Notes under the pieces: generated by a model
Database searches by the model: none
The model's input: only the letters and a program-made list of their open reading frames with translations
What the model was told of the DNA's origin: nothing
DNA from: Allostreptomyces psammosilenae
GTDB taxonomy: Bacteria; Actinomycetota; Actinomycetes; Streptomycetales; Streptomycetaceae
Assembly (NCBI RefSeq): GCF_013407765.1
Contig: NZ_JACBZD010000002.1
Coordinates: forward strand, 444,001-508,000
Direction: 5' to 3'
Length of the DNA stretch: 64,000 nt
Shown: piece after piece, positions 53,625-64,000 of the stretch
How positions within the stretch are numbered: the stretch's first letter is position 1
How the letters are laid out: every line of letters begins with the position of its first letter
Position numbers and translations under genes: made by a program

Positions 53625-54574
53625 CGGGCCTCGCCCACTTCGCCGTCCGGCGACTGGCCCTCGGGCTCCTGCAGACCGCCGCCGTGGTGGTGCTGGTCTT
53701 CGTGCTCACCGAGGCGCTGCCCGGCGACGCCGCCGTGGCGCTGGCCGGCGACCAGCCCGACCCCGCCCGGGTGGAGGCGATCCGCCAGGCCATGCGGCTG
53801 GACGAGCCGGCGGCGCAGCGGTTCGCCGACTGGGTGCTCGGGCTGCTCCGCGGCGACCTGGGCACCTCGCTGGTCAGCGGCCGGCCGGTCAGCTCCTACC
53901 TGGCCGGCGGGCTCGGCCCCACGCTGCTGCTCGCCGGGATCACCCTGGCGCTGCTGGTGCCGCTCTCCCTGGTGCTCGGCGTGGCCGCCGCCGGGCGGGA
54001 GGGCGGGCCGCTGGACCGGGCGATCAGCACGGTCACCGTCGGCCTGTACGCCGTGCCCGAGTTCGCCCTCGGCATCCTGCTGATCACGGTGGTCGCGCTC
54101 CGCGGCGGCCTGCTGCCGCCGACCGCCGTCGGCGCCGGCGGTGACCTGCTCGCCCAGCCGGCGGTGCTGGTGCTGCCGGTGGCGGTGCTGCTGGCCCGGC
54201 CGGTCTGCTCGCTCAGCCGGCTGGTGCGCGCCGGCATGGTGGAGGCGCTGGCCTCCGACTACGTGCGGCACGCCCGCCGGCAGGGCCTCGGCGAGGCGCG
54301 GGTGCGGTACGCCCACGCGCTGCCGAACGCGCTCGCCCCGGCCGTGCAGCAACTGGCCCGCACCACCGACTGGCTGCTGTGCGGGGTGATCGTGGTGGAG
54401 GCGCTGTTCGTGATCCCCGGGCTGGGCACGCTGCTGGTCGAGGCGGTCGCGGCGCGCGACGTGCCGGTGGTGCAGGGGCTGGCCGTGGTGTTCGGCCTGG
54501 TCACGGTGGTGGTCAACCTGGCCGCCGACCTGGTCGTGCACCGGCTGGCGCCGCGCGGGGAGGTGGTCGCGTGA
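53621..54574 (+). CDS. ABC importer permease 1 (DppB/NikB type)
   Basis: 317 residues from GTG 53621, GTGA overlap with the binding-protein stop. Six transmembrane helices: the first at about 8-28, then the DppB-like segment LGLLRGDLGTSLVSGRPVSSYLAGGLGPTLLLAG. The EAA loop is ASDYVRHARRQGLGEARVRYAHALPNALAP near residue 215. It ends with the ATPase-contact region and IPGLGTLLVEAVAARD. Forms the membrane channel with permease 2. Confidence 0.93.
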   Translation: MTGLAHFAVRRLALGLLQTAAVVVLVFVLTEALPGDAAVALAGDQPDPARVEAIRQAMRLDEPAAQRFADWVLGLLRGDLGTSLVSGRPVSSYLAGGLGPTLLLAGITLALLVPLSLVLGVAAAGREGGPLDRAISTVTVGLYAVPEFALGILLITVVALRGGLLPPTAVGAGGDLLAQPAVLVLPVAVLLARPVCSLSRLVRAGMVEALASDYVRHARRQGLGEARVRYAHALPNALAPAVQQLARTTDWLLCGVIVVEALFVIPGLGTLLVEAVAARDVPVVQGLAVVFGLVTVVVNLAADLVVHRLAPRGEVVA

Positions 54575-55590
54575 GTGCCGCCCGCCCTCCGGGCGCACGG
54601 CCGGAGGCGTCACCGGGCGCCCAGCCGGAAGCGCTGCCGGGCACCTCGGCGGACGCTCCGCCGCCTGCCGCCGCACCGCCCCGCTCGGGAGCCTCGGCCG
54701 CGCGGGTTCCGGGCGCCGGCTGGCGGCCCTTCCTGCCGGCGGTCGCGCTGCTCGCCGTGCCGCTGCTGCTGGCCCTGTTCGGCCCGCTGTTCGCCGGCCC
54801 GCCCGGGCCGCGCGGCGTCGCCTTCCAGCCGCCGGGCGACGGCCACTGGCTCGGCACCGACTTCACCGGGCGGGACGTCTGGCGGGAGGTGCTGCTGGGC
54901 GGTCGCACGGTGGTGCTGGTCGCCGCCTGCGCGGTGGGCGTCGCGTACGCCGCCGCGCTGCCCGTGGGCCTGGCCGCGGCGCTCACCGGCCGCCGCCGCG
55001 TGGAGGACGCCCTGCTGCGCCCGCTGGACGTGCTGATGGCCATCCCCTCGCTGCTGGTGCTGCTGCTGGTCTCGGCCCGGCTCACCCCGGGGCCGGCCGC
55101 GCTGGTGTTCCTGGTGGCGCTGGTCAACGTGCCGGACGTGGCCCGGGTGGTGCGCGGCGCGGCGGCGGAGATCGCCGCACGGCCGGTGGTGGAGGCGATG
55201 CGGCTCCAGGGCGAGAGCCGGTGGCGGATCGCCGTGGGCTACGTGGCCCGCTCGATGCTGCGGACCGTGGCCGCCGACGCCGGCACCCGGCTCACCGGCG
55301 CCCTCTACCTGGTCGCCACGGCGAGCTTCCTCGGCGTCGGGGTCGCCCCGGACGCCTCGGACTGGGCCGTCATGGTCGACCGGAACCGCACCGGGATGCT
55401 GATCCAGCCGTGGGGCGTGGTGGTGCCGGCGCTCCTGGTCACGGCGCTGACCGTGGGCGTCAACCTGTTCTTCGACGCGGCGCTGCACCGGCGCGCCGGC
55501 CGGGCGGCGGCCGGCACGCGGGCGACCGGCTCCGCGGCGCGGCGGGGACGACCGGACCGGAAGGGGAGAGGGGAGGCGGGGACACCATGA
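54571..55590 (+). CDS. ABC importer permease 2 (DppC/NikC type)
   Basis: 339 residues from GTG 54571, GTGA overlap with permease 1. A 45-residue Pro/Ala tail precedes the first helix. LGTDFTGRDVWREVLLGGRTVVLVA is the DppC signature, IPSLLVLLLVSARL the mid helix, and AAEIAARPVVEAMRLQGESRWRIAVGYVARSMLRTV the EAA region. The C-terminus is basic. Overlaps the ATPase gene by 4 bases. Confidence 0.93.
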   Translation: MSAARPPGARPEASPGAQPEALPGTSADAPPPAAAPPRSGASAARVPGAGWRPFLPAVALLAVPLLLALFGPLFAGPPGPRGVAFQPPGDGHWLGTDFTGRDVWREVLLGGRTVVLVAACAVGVAYAAALPVGLAAALTGRRRVEDALLRPLDVLMAIPSLLVLLLVSARLTPGPAALVFLVALVNVPDVARVVRGAAAEIAARPVVEAMRLQGESRWRIAVGYVARSMLRTVAADAGTRLTGALYLVATASFLGVGVAPDASDWAVMVDRNRTGMLIQPWGVVVPALLVTALTVGVNLFFDAALHRRAGRAAAGTRATGSAARRGRPDRKGRGEAGTP

Positions 55591-57557
55591 CGACTCCGCG
55601 AGGCGGTACCGGCGTCGGCCCGGAACGGGTCGGCCCCGAACCGGGCCGGTCGGAGCGCGGTGAGGCGGAACCCGCCGGGCCGGAGCCCGGCGGGGCGGAC
55701 CGCGGGCCGGTGCCCGGCGCGTCCGACGCCGGCCGCACCGGGCCGTCCTCCAAGGGCACCGAGGCCACTGAGGCCACTGAGGCCGCCGAGGCCACTGAGG
55801 CCACTGAGGCCACTGAGGACACGGCGGCCACTGAGGACACGGCGGCCCTTGGGCCCGCCCCCGGTGACGACCCGCCGGTGGCCGAGCTGGACGGGCTCCG
55901 CGTCGAGGTGGACGGCAAGGTGCTGGTGGACGGCGTGTCGCTGCGGGTCGCGGCCGGCCGCGCCCTGGCCATCGTCGGCCCGTCCGGCAGCGGGAAGTCC
56001 ACCACCGGGCTCGCCCTGCTCGGCGAGTACCCGGCCGGTGCCGCCGTCGGCGGCCGGGTGAGTGTCCAGGGCCTGCCGGGCTACGTGCCGCAGCACCCGG
56101 GCGCGGTGCTGAACCCGGTGCGCCGGATCGGCGGCACCCTCCGCGACACCGCGCGCCGTCACCTCGGGCCCGGCTCCCGGGCGGAGCTGCGCCGTCGGGT
56201 GCTGGACGCCATGGAACGCGCCTCGCTGCCGGAGCCGGAGGCGCTGCTGCGCCGCTTCCCGCACCAGCTCTCCGGCGGCCAGCAGCAGCGCGTGGTGCTC
56301 GCGCAGGCGCTGCTCGCCCGGCCGCGGCTGATCGTCGCCGACGAGCCGACCACCGGCCAGGACGCGCTGACCCGGCAGGCCGTGGTCGCGGAGTTCGCCG
56401 CCGTGCTGCGGCAGGGCATCGCGCTGGTGCTGCTCAGTCACGACCTGGCGGTGGTGCGGGCGCTGGCCGACGAGGTGGTGGTGCTGCGCGAGGGACGGGT
56501 GGTGGAGGCCGGCCCGACGGAGCGGGTGTTCGGCCGCCCGCAGCACGAGTGGACCCGGCGGCTGCTGGCCGCCGAGCCCCGCCTGGAGCCGCCCAAGGAG
56601 CTCGACGACCCCGGGACCACCGCGCCGCGGGTGCCGGGGCCGCGCCCGGAGGCGCCGGTGGCAGACGGCGCCCCGGCCGTGCCGGGGCGCGGGGACGTCC
56701 CGAAGCTGGCCGCCGCCGGACTCAGCGCCGTGCACCGCTCCACGCGCGGGGCCACCGCCCCACCGGCCGGGGGCGACCCTGCCGGAGACCGGGGTGGGGA
56801 CGGGGGCGGGACCGGGCGGAGGTTCGGCGGGCGCCGCCCGACCACCGCGCTGCATCCGGTGGACCTCGCCCTCGACCCCGGCGAGTGCCTGGCCCTGGTG
56901 GGCCGCTCCGGCAGTGGGAAGACCACGCTCGCCCGCTGCCTGGCCGGCCTGCACCGGCCGCACTCCGGGGCGGTGCTGCTGGACGGCCGGGCGCTGCCCC
57001 CCGTCCGTCGGCGCACCCCCGAGCAGCTCGCCGCCGTGCAGTACGTGTTCCAGGACGCCCGGGCCTCCTTCGACGAGTACCGGACGGTGCTGGCGCAGAT
57101 CTCCCGGACGGCCGTCCGGCTGCGCGGGCGCGGCGCCGGCGAGGCGGCGGCGGAGGCGGCGGAGGCCCTGCGCGGCGTCGGGCTGGATCCGGTGGAGATC
57201 GGGGAACGCCTGCCGCGCGGCCTCTCCGGCGGGGAGCTGCAACGGGCGGCGCTGGCCCGGGCGCTGCTCGCCCGGCCGTCCGTGCTGATCTGCGACGAGA
57301 TCACCTCCGGGCTGGACGGCGTCACCCAGGACGGCATCCTGGCGCTGCTCACCCGGCTGCGCGAGCGGACCGGGACGGCGCTGTTGGTGATCAGTCACGA
57401 CCTCGCCGTGGTGGGCCGGCTGGCGGACCGGATCGCCGTCCTGGAGGCCGGCCGGATCGTCGAGACCGGGCCGGCGGACCGGGTGCTCCACGAGCCCCGA
57501 CACCCGTTCACCCGTGCCCTGCTCGCCGCCGGCGACCTCCCCGGGGCGGCTGACTGA
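55587..57557 (+). CDS. Fused double ABC ATPase (DppD-DppF type)
   Basis: 656 residues from ATG 55587. Residues 1-95 contain a [12 protein letters not shown] repeat from a 9-base microrepeat (DNA about 55758-55850). Two ATPase domains: Walker [10 protein letters not shown] and [10 protein letters not shown]-loops [12 protein letters not shown] and [12 protein letters not shown]; signatures LSGGQQQR and LSGGELQR; Walker [14 protein letters not shown] and [13 protein letters not shown] (the usual DEP is DEI here); H-loops SHDLAVV. The linker is Pro/Gly-rich. Powers import with the two permeases. It converges on the tetR gene with only 6 bases between. Confidence 0.93.
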   Translation: MTTPRGGTGVGPERVGPEPGRSERGEAEPAGPEPGGADRGPVPGASDAGRTGPSSKGTEATEATEAAEATEATEATEDTAATEDTAALGPAPGDDPPVAELDGLRVEVDGKVLVDGVSLRVAAGRALAIVGPSGSGKSTTGLALLGEYPAGAAVGGRVSVQGLPGYVPQHPGAVLNPVRRIGGTLRDTARRHLGPGSRAELRRRVLDAMERASLPEPEALLRRFPHQLSGGQQQRVVLAQALLARPRLIVADEPTTGQDALTRQAVVAEFAAVLRQGIALVLLSHDLAVVRALADEVVVLREGRVVEAGPTERVFGRPQHEWTRRLLAAEPRLEPPKELDDPGTTAPRVPGPRPEAPVADGAPAVPGRGDVPKLAAAGLSAVHRSTRGATAPPAGGDPAGDRGGDGGGTGRRFGGRRPTTALHPVDLALDPGECLALVGRSGSGKTTLARCLAGLHRPHSGAVLLDGRALPPVRRRTPEQLAAVQYVFQDARASFDEYRTVLAQISRTAVRLRGRGAGEAAAEAAEALRGVGLDPVEIGERLPRGLSGGELQRAALARALLARPSVLICDEITSGLDGVTQDGILALLTRLRERTGTALLVISHDLAVVGRLADRIAVLEAGRIVETGPADRVLHEPRHPFTRALLAAGDLPGAAD

Positions 57558-57563
57558 CCCCGG

Positions 57564-58238
57564 TCAATCAGAGGGCGTGGCGGGGGCGACCCCGAGGTCG
57601 GCGTGGCGCACACCCGCCAGGGCGACCTCCACCCCCCGCCACGCCGCGGCCTTCATCTCCCCGGTCGACGCGCCCTGCTCCAGCGCGGCCAGGCCGCTGG
57701 CCTGGGCGGCCCCGATCAGGGTGCCGACGGCGGCGGCGGCGCTCGTCGGATCGACCCGGTCCGGGTAGCTCTTGCACAGCTCGGTGGCCAGCTGCCGCTG
57801 GATGTCCAGGGTCAGCATCAGGGCGCGGGCCTGGAGTTCCGGCACGGTCTTCAGCAGGTGCAGGCGGAGCCGGCTGAGCGCGAGGTCCGCGCCGGTCTCC
57901 TCGTCCGCGACCGCGGTCAGGAGCGTGCGCATCATCCGGGCCAGCAGGTCGACCGGGGCCTCGTCCGCCTCCGGGTTCGCGACCACCTCCAGCAGGAGGT
58001 CGAGGCGCACCCGGTTGTAGGCGAAGACCAGGTCCTCCTTGCCGGGGAAGTAGTTGAACAGGGTCTTGGTGGAGACGTCCGCCGCCGCGGCGATCTCCGC
58101 GACCGTGGTCTGCTCGTAGCCCTTCTCCGCGAACAGGCGCATCGCCGCCTCGAACAGCGCCCGTCGGGTGCGCTGCTTCTTCCTCTCCCGCAGGCCGGCC
58201 GGCCCGGCCGGCTCCGTCTGTCTCAGTCGCTCCGCCAT
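57564..58238 (-). CDS. TetR-family regulator
   Basis: 224 residues from ATG 58238. The helix-turn-helix is at about 22-68 ([52 protein letters not shown]), typical of AcrR/TetR. The C-terminal ligand domain has no special motif. It is divergent from the P450-ferredoxin pair with an A/T-rich 106-base control region, so it is probably their repressor. Any role for the neighbouring importer genes is less likely because they are convergent. Confidence 0.93.
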   Translation of the reverse strand: MAERLRQTEPAGPAGLRERKKQRTRRALFEAAMRLFAEKGYEQTTVAEIAAAADVSTKTLFNYFPGKEDLVFAYNRVRLDLLLEVVANPEADEAPVDLLARMMRTLLTAVADEETGADLALSRLRLHLLKTVPELQARALMLTLDIQRQLATELCKSYPDRVDPTSAAAAVGTLIGAAQASGLAALEQGASTGEMKAAAWRGVEVALAGVRHADLGVAPATPSD

Positions 58239-58262
58239 GTGCCAACTTTATATGGCCGGGAT

Positions 58263-58280
58263 TTTTACATCGATTGAAAA
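58263..58280. promoter_or_regulatory. Imperfect palindrome between TetR and P450 genes
   Basis: TTTTACATCGATTGAAAA has seven of nine complementary positions around ATCGAT and is the A/T-richest spot of the divergent control region. It is a likely TetR operator or promoter overlap. Confidence 0.5.
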
Positions 58281-58344
58281 CTTACTCTCGTTGGTGTTTG
58301 ATGGCGGCGTCGGGCACGTCAACGTCGACAGTGAGGAACGACAG

Positions 58345-59565
58345 ATGCCTGAGGCCTCGTCCACCACGACCTGGGAGCCGATCACGCTCCCCACCGCACG
58401 GCGCGGTGGCTGCCCGTTCGACCCCCCGCCGGAGCTGGCACGGCTGCGCGAGGAGCGGCCGCTGCGCCGGCTGTCCTTCCCCGACGGCCACCTCGGATGG
58501 CTGGTCACCAGCCACGCGCTGGCCCGCACGGTGATGGCCGACCCGCGCTTCAGCGCCCGGATGGAGTTACGGCACACGCCCATCCACCGGCCCGTCGCCG
58601 AGCGGCTGACCAGCCGACCGGCGCCCCCCGGGTTCTTCATCGCGATGGACCCGCCGGACCACACCCACTACCGCCGGCTGCTCACCGGCCAGTTCACCGT
58701 GCGGCGGATGAACCAGCTGCACCCGTGGATCGAACGCGTCGTGGAGGAACACCTCGACGCCATGGAGCAGGCCGGACCGCCGGTCGACCTGGTGGAGGCG
58801 TTCGCGCTGCCAATCCCCTCGCTGGTGATCTGCGAACTGCTGGGCGTGCCCTACGCCGACCGCGACGACTTCCAGCGGCACAGCAGCACCATGGTGCGGC
58901 TGGACACCGGCGCCGACGAGGGGATGGCCGCCATGGCCGCCCTGACCGCCTACCTGCGGGAACTCGCCGTCCGCAAGCGCGCCGAACCGACCGACGACAT
59001 GCTCAGCGGCCTGGCCGCCCACCAGGAGCTGAACGAGGACGAGCTGGCCGGCATGGCGCTGCTGCTGCTGGTCGCCGGCCACGAGACCACGGCCAACATG
59101 ATCGGCCTGGGCACCTTCGCGCTGCTCCAGCACCCGGCGCAGGCCGAGGCGCTGCGCTCCGACCCCGCCCTGACCGACGGGGCGGTGGAGGAGCTGATGC
59201 GCTACCTCACGGTCATCCACAACGGCACCGGGCGGGCGGCCCTGGAGGACGTCGAACTCGACGGCGAGCTGATCCGGGAGGGGGAGAACGTCTGGGTGTC
59301 GCTGTCCGCCGCCAACCGGGATCCGGCCCGGTTCAGCGACCCCGACGAACTGGACCTCGGCCGGGCGGCCAGCGGCCACCTGGGCTTCGGCCACGGTGTG
59401 CACCAGTGCCTGGGGCAGCAACTGGCCCGGATCGAGCTGCGCAGCGCCCTGCCGGCACTGTTCCGGCGCTTCCCGACGCTGCGGCTCGCGGTGCCGGCCG
59501 AGGAGGTCCCCACCCGCACTGACATGAACATCTACGGGGTGCACCGGCTCCCGGTGGCCTGGTGA
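58345..59565 (+). CDS. Cytochrome P450
   Basis: 406 residues from ATG 58345 with GAGGA upstream. Family landmarks: [11 protein letters not shown] region, [21 protein letters not shown] (C-helix), oxygen-binding I-helix AGHETTAN (244-251), E283-x-x-R286 in VEELMRYLT, and heme-binding [19 protein letters not shown] with the thiolate ligand Cys355. It looks like a CYP107/CYP105-like Streptomyces enzyme. Substrate unknown. The ferredoxin gene starts 19 bases after its stop, so the pair forms a redox unit. Confidence 0.95.
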   Translation: MPEASSTTTWEPITLPTARRGGCPFDPPPELARLREERPLRRLSFPDGHLGWLVTSHALARTVMADPRFSARMELRHTPIHRPVAERLTSRPAPPGFFIAMDPPDHTHYRRLLTGQFTVRRMNQLHPWIERVVEEHLDAMEQAGPPVDLVEAFALPIPSLVICELLGVPYADRDDFQRHSSTMVRLDTGADEGMAAMAALTAYLRELAVRKRAEPTDDMLSGLAAHQELNEDELAGMALLLLVAGHETTANMIGLGTFALLQHPAQAEALRSDPALTDGAVEELMRYLTVIHNGTGRAALEDVELDGELIREGENVWVSLSAANRDPARFSDPDELDLGRAASGHLGFGHGVHQCLGQQLARIELRSALPALFRRFPTLRLAVPAEEVPTRTDMNIYGVHRLPVAW

Positions 59566-59584
59566 CGGCGGGAGCCCGGAAGCG

Positions 59585-59779
59585 ATGGAGCTGGAGATCG
59601 ACCGCGAACGGTGCGTCGGCGGCGGGATGTGCGCCCTCACCGCGCCACGGGTGTTCGACCAGAGCGAGGAGGACGGCCTGGTGGTGCTGACCGCGCCGCC
59701 GGAGCCGGAGGACCTCGACGCCGTGCGGGAGGCCGTGCAGCTCTGCCCGGCCTCGGCGCTCACGCTCCGCGAGGAGTGA
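59585..59779 (+). CDS. [3Fe-4S] ferredoxin
   Basis: 64 residues from ATG 59585. Cysteines C10-VGGGM-C16 and C54P are spaced C-x5-C...C-P as in single [3Fe-4S] ferredoxins that serve P450s; the fourth ligand is missing, which is normal for the group. Supplies electrons to the P450 in the preceding gene. No ferredoxin reductase is encoded here. Confidence 0.93.
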   Translation: MELEIDRERCVGGGMCALTAPRVFDQSEEDGLVVLTAPPEPEDLDAVREAVQLCPASALTLREE

Positions 59780-59873
59780 GCGGGCGCCCGCCGGCCCGGC
59801 CGATCGACGGAGCGTCCGTCACCCCGGGCCGGCGGCACGCTCGGTGCCGGTCTGATGAGCCGGGGCAGTCTGC

Positions 59874-61706
59874 TCAGTCGGGCCCGGGCTGATCGGTCGG
59901 GGCGAGCGGCAGCACCACCCGGAAGGTCGCGCCCCGCCCGGGCGCCGTCCGCAGCTCGATCCGGCCGCCGTGCAGCTCCACCAGCGAGCGGGCGATCGAC
60001 AACCCCAGGCCGGCACCGCCGCCGCCGACCCGGGTGCGCGAGTCGTCGCCCCGGTAGAAGCGGTCGAAGACCCGCTCGGCCTGGTCCGCCGGCAGCCCCG
60101 GCCCCTCGTCGGCGATCTCCCACACGGCCTCGCCGCCGACGGTCCCCACGCCGATCCGCACCGCCGTCCCGGCCGGGGTGTGCGCCGCCGCGTTGCCCAC
60201 CAGGTTGGTGACGACCTGGCGCAACCGGGCCTCGTCACCCAGCACCGGGGCCGGCCCGGGCGGCCCCGGCTCGCCGCCCCGCTCCGGCTCGGGCTCCCGT
60301 TCCCGTTCCGACTCCCGTTCCGGCTCCGGCTCCGATTCCGGCTCCGGTTGGGGGCCGGTGAGCCGCACCGGGCGGCTCGGGTCCAGCGCCCGCAGGTCCC
60401 CCCGGGCGTCGGCGGCCAGCGTCCGCAGGTCCATGGGCGCCGGGCGCAGCGGCAGCGTCTGCGCGCCGCCGGTGTGCTCGTCGATCCGGGCCAGCAGCAG
60501 CAGGTCCTCCACCAGCCGGGCCAGCCGCGCCGACTCGTTCTCGATCCGCGCCATCGCCTGGTCGACGTCCGTCCGCTCCGGCAGTCCGCCCATCCGGTAG
60601 AGCTCGCTGAACCCCTTGATCCCGAACAGCGGGGTGCGCAGTTCGTGGCTGACGTCCGAGACGAACCGCCGCATCCGCGCCTCGGAGGCCTCACGGGCGG
60701 AGAACGCCCGCTCGATCTGCCCCAGCATGCCGTTCAGCGACGCCGACAGCCGGCCCACCTCGGTTCCCGGGGCGGCCAGCTCCGGTATCCGGCGGGAGAG
60801 GTCCCCGTCGGCGATCGCCGAGGCGGTCCGCTCCACCTGCCGCAGCGGGCGCAGCCCGGCGGAGACCGCGAACCAGCCGGCCGCGGTGACCACGGCCAGC
60901 GTGACGGCGCCGATGACCAGGCAGTACAGCCGTAGCTGGCGGATCGTCGCGTCCACGTTGTTCAGCGAGGTGGCCACCACCAGGCTGCCCTCGCCGCCGG
61001 CCGCCGCGGGCCCTCGCCCCTCGCCGGTCGCGCCGGTCGCGCCGGTTGTGTCGGTTGTGTCGGTCGTGCCGGTGGTCGGGGTGGTGGCCCCCGGGCCGGT
61101 GCCGCCCGTGCTCCCGGTGCCGCCGGTGGGATCGGTGCCGGTGGCGTCGGTCCGGGTGGTGAAGGGCAGCGCCACCACCCGCCAGGTGGTCGAGCCGTCC
61201 AGCGCCGGGACGTCGAAGGGCCGTCCCTCGAAGCGGGAGACGGCGGCGGCGTCCAGCGTCGGCAGGTCCGGGCCGGAGCCCTGCGGCCCGGTGAGCCGCA
61301 GCACCTGGTCCACCGTGCCGTCCGGGGCGAACCGGGCCACGTAGAGGGTGCTGAGCAGGTCGAGTTCCAGGTCGGCGCCACCCACCAGCTCGGCCCCGCT
61401 GGGCAGGTCGGGTTCGGGCGCGCCGGTGCCCTCGCGTCCCTCGATGATCAGGGACACCAACGGGCGGGACAGCACCTGGCCGAGCGGCAGCAGCTGCTCG
61501 TCCACCCGGCTCACCAGGTTGCGGTGGAGCGCGTCGATGACCAGCGTGTTGCTCAGCGCGAGACCGAGGGCGAGCAGGGCGGCGCTCAGCCAGAGCAGCC
61601 GGGCGCGCAGCGACCAGCGCCCGATCCGGACGCCGGCGCCGAGGCCGACGTGGCGCGGCCGGAGGGCCCGGGCGCTCCGCCCGGTCGTCCCGCCGGAGGG
61701 CGTCAC
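59874..61706 (-). CDS. Sensor histidine kinase with low-complexity linkers
   Basis: 610 residues from GTG 61706 (GTGA overlap with the regulator). TM1 at about 36-58, an extracytoplasmic domain to about 258 that contains a Thr/Gly-rich tract (185-230), TM2 at about 260-282, HAMP, His354 in DVSHELRTPLFGIKG, a Glu/Arg/Pro-rich stretch at about 445-475 interrupting the region before the N box, then HATPase_c with VVTNLVGNAAAHTP, ADEGPGLPAD and GAGLGLSIARSLVELHGG. The long repeat tracts are unlike ordinary kinases. Confidence 0.9.
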   Translation of the reverse strand: MTPSGGTTGRSARALRPRHVGLGAGVRIGRWSLRARLLWLSAALLALGLALSNTLVIDALHRNLVSRVDEQLLPLGQVLSRPLVSLIIEGREGTGAPEPDLPSGAELVGGADLELDLLSTLYVARFAPDGTVDQVLRLTGPQGSGPDLPTLDAAAVSRFEGRPFDVPALDGSTTWRVVALPFTTRTDATGTDPTGGTGSTGGTGPGATTPTTGTTDTTDTTGATGATGEGRGPAAAGGEGSLVVATSLNNVDATIRQLRLYCLVIGAVTLAVVTAAGWFAVSAGLRPLRQVERTASAIADGDLSRRIPELAAPGTEVGRLSASLNGMLGQIERAFSAREASEARMRRFVSDVSHELRTPLFGIKGFSELYRMGGLPERTDVDQAMARIENESARLARLVEDLLLLARIDEHTGGAQTLPLRPAPMDLRTLAADARGDLRALDPSRPVRLTGPQPEPESEPEPERESEREREPEPERGGEPGPPGPAPVLGDEARLRQVVTNLVGNAAAHTPAGTAVRIGVGTVGGEAVWEIADEGPGLPADQAERVFDRFYRGDDSRTRVGGGGAGLGLSIARSLVELHGGRIELRTAPGRGATFRVVLPLAPTDQPGPD

Positions 61707-62479
61707 GAGGGCGGACGGCGAAGGACGTAGCCGACGCCGTGCACGGTGTGGATCAGCTTCGGCCCGCGGGTGTCGACCTTGCGCCGCAGGTAGCTGATGT
61801 AGGTGTCGACGATGCTGGGGTCGCCGCCGAAGTCGTACCGCCAGACGTGGTCCAGGATCTGTGCCTTGGACAGCACGTGGCCGGTGTTCAGCATCAGGTA
61901 GTGCAGCAGCCGGAACTCGGTGGGGGAGAGCCGGACCGGACGGGAGGCGCGGAGGACCAGGTGGCCGGCCGGGTCGAGTTCGAGGTCGCCCACCACCAGC
62001 CGCGGATCCTCCGCCACGCCGCCCGAGCCGGCGCCGCTGCGGCGCAGGACGGTGCGGATGCGGGCGATCAGCTCCTCCAGGTTGAACGGCTTGGTGACGT
62101 AGTCGTCGCCGCCCGCGGTGAGGCCGGCGATCTTGTCCTCGGTGGCGTCCCGGGCCGTCAGGAAGAGCACTGGGATCTCCGCCGGTCGGCCGGCCCGCGA
62201 CGGCGGCGCGGCCGGGGCGCGCAGCCGTCGCAGGACCTCGAACCCGTCCATGTCGGGCAGCATCACGTCGAGCAGCACCAGGTCCGGTGGGGTGGCGGCG
62301 GCGAGCCGCAGGGCCTCCGCCCCGCTGGCCGCCGAGGTGACGGTGAAGCCGGCGAAGCGGAGGGTGGCGGACAGCAGCTCGCGCAGGTTCGGTTCGTCGT
62401 CCACCACCAGCAGGTGTTCCGCCGCCGGCCGGCCGCCGCCCGCCCCGCCGTGCTCCCGAGCAATCTCCCGACTCGTCAT
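61703..62479 (-). CDS. OmpR-family response regulator
   Basis: 258 residues from ATG 62479. Residues 1-20 are an extension. Receiver: D27/D28, phospho-acceptor Asp71, Thr108, Lys130; a short Pro/Ala/Arg insert lies at about 88-101. The winged-helix domain has SPTEFRLLHYLMLNTGHVLSKAQILDHVWRYDFGGDPSIVDTYISYLRRKVD and ends HTVHGVGYVLR, resembling the TrcR/TcrA-type group of actinobacteria. Partner of the downstream kinase. Confidence 0.93.
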   Translation of the reverse strand: MTSREIAREHGGAGGGRPAAEHLLVVDDEPNLRELLSATLRFAGFTVTSAASGAEALRLAAATPPDLVLLDVMLPDMDGFEVLRRLRAPAAPPSRAGRPAEIPVLFLTARDATEDKIAGLTAGGDDYVTKPFNLEELIARIRTVLRRSGAGSGGVAEDPRLVVGDLELDPAGHLVLRASRPVRLSPTEFRLLHYLMLNTGHVLSKAQILDHVWRYDFGGDPSIVDTYISYLRRKVDTRGPKLIHTVHGVGYVLRRPPS

Positions 62480-62518
62480 CCGCCACCCGCCGTCCGTGCC
62501 GATCGCTGTCCCAGGCGG

Positions 62519-64000
<1,482 letters not shown>

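Overview
The window is very GC-rich with strong third-position GC bias, GTG starts, many 4-nt stop/start overlaps and AGGAG-type ribosome binding sites. Together with its gene families this points to a chromosome of Streptomyces or a close actinomycete relative. No rRNA, tRNA, CRISPR array, insertion sequence or phage gene was seen, and most of it looks like chromosome core with inserted accessory blocks.

Layout. 1-5.4 kb (minus strand): a run encoding a small acidic secreted protein, a histidine kinase, an OmpR-type regulator, an SLC13-type anion permease and the start of a glycerate kinase. 5.5-16.1 kb: a core block with Pmt protein O-mannosyltransferase, RsmI, a zinc-ribbon protein, TatD, MetG, RsmA (KsgA) and IspE, interrupted by a divergent GNAT/TetR pair with its own operator. 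16.5-21.4 kb: an iron-box-preceded siderophore-interacting protein, an acyltransferase-3 membrane protein, a TetR/DUF1348 divergent pair with two operator copies, and a methyltransferase. 21.6-28.6 kb: an ABC-F ATPase, a 0.76-kb repeat-rich intergenic region with DnaA-box-like repeats, then a PspC/LiaF-like membrane protein, a small membrane protein, a PspC-fused kinase and a NarL-type regulator. 28.8-44.6 kb: PcrA helicase, an AfsQ1/AfsQ2-like system with a lipoprotein, a DUF3152 metalloprotease-like protein, an acyltransferase, an M23 peptidase, a cobalamin-binding mutase subunit (IcmB-like), a ribbon-helix-helix protein, and a DUF5691/SWIM pair.

44.7-57.6 kb is the most interesting part. 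Ten genes on the plus strand encode an ATP-grasp ligase, a DUF4213/DUF364-like heavy-metal-chelation protein, a cysteine-synthase-family PLP enzyme, a dipeptide-epimerase-like enolase-superfamily protein, an MFS exporter, a methyltransferase, and a complete Opp/Nik-type ABC importer. An AT-rich stretch with two overlapping Zur-like 15-mers lies just upstream. Having enzymes to build a small amino-acid or peptide product, an exporter and a high-affinity importer under possible zinc control suggests a non-NRPS metallophore (zincophore) pathway. This is inference, not proof.

57.6-64 kb: TetR, cytochrome P450 and its [3Fe-4S] ferredoxin, then another OmpR-type kinase/regulator pair and a truncated glycine-rich membrane protein of streptophobe type. 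The window holds four complete two-component systems. Three of them sit next to lipoprotein, secreted or membrane-sensor partners, which suggests heavy investment in envelope sensing.
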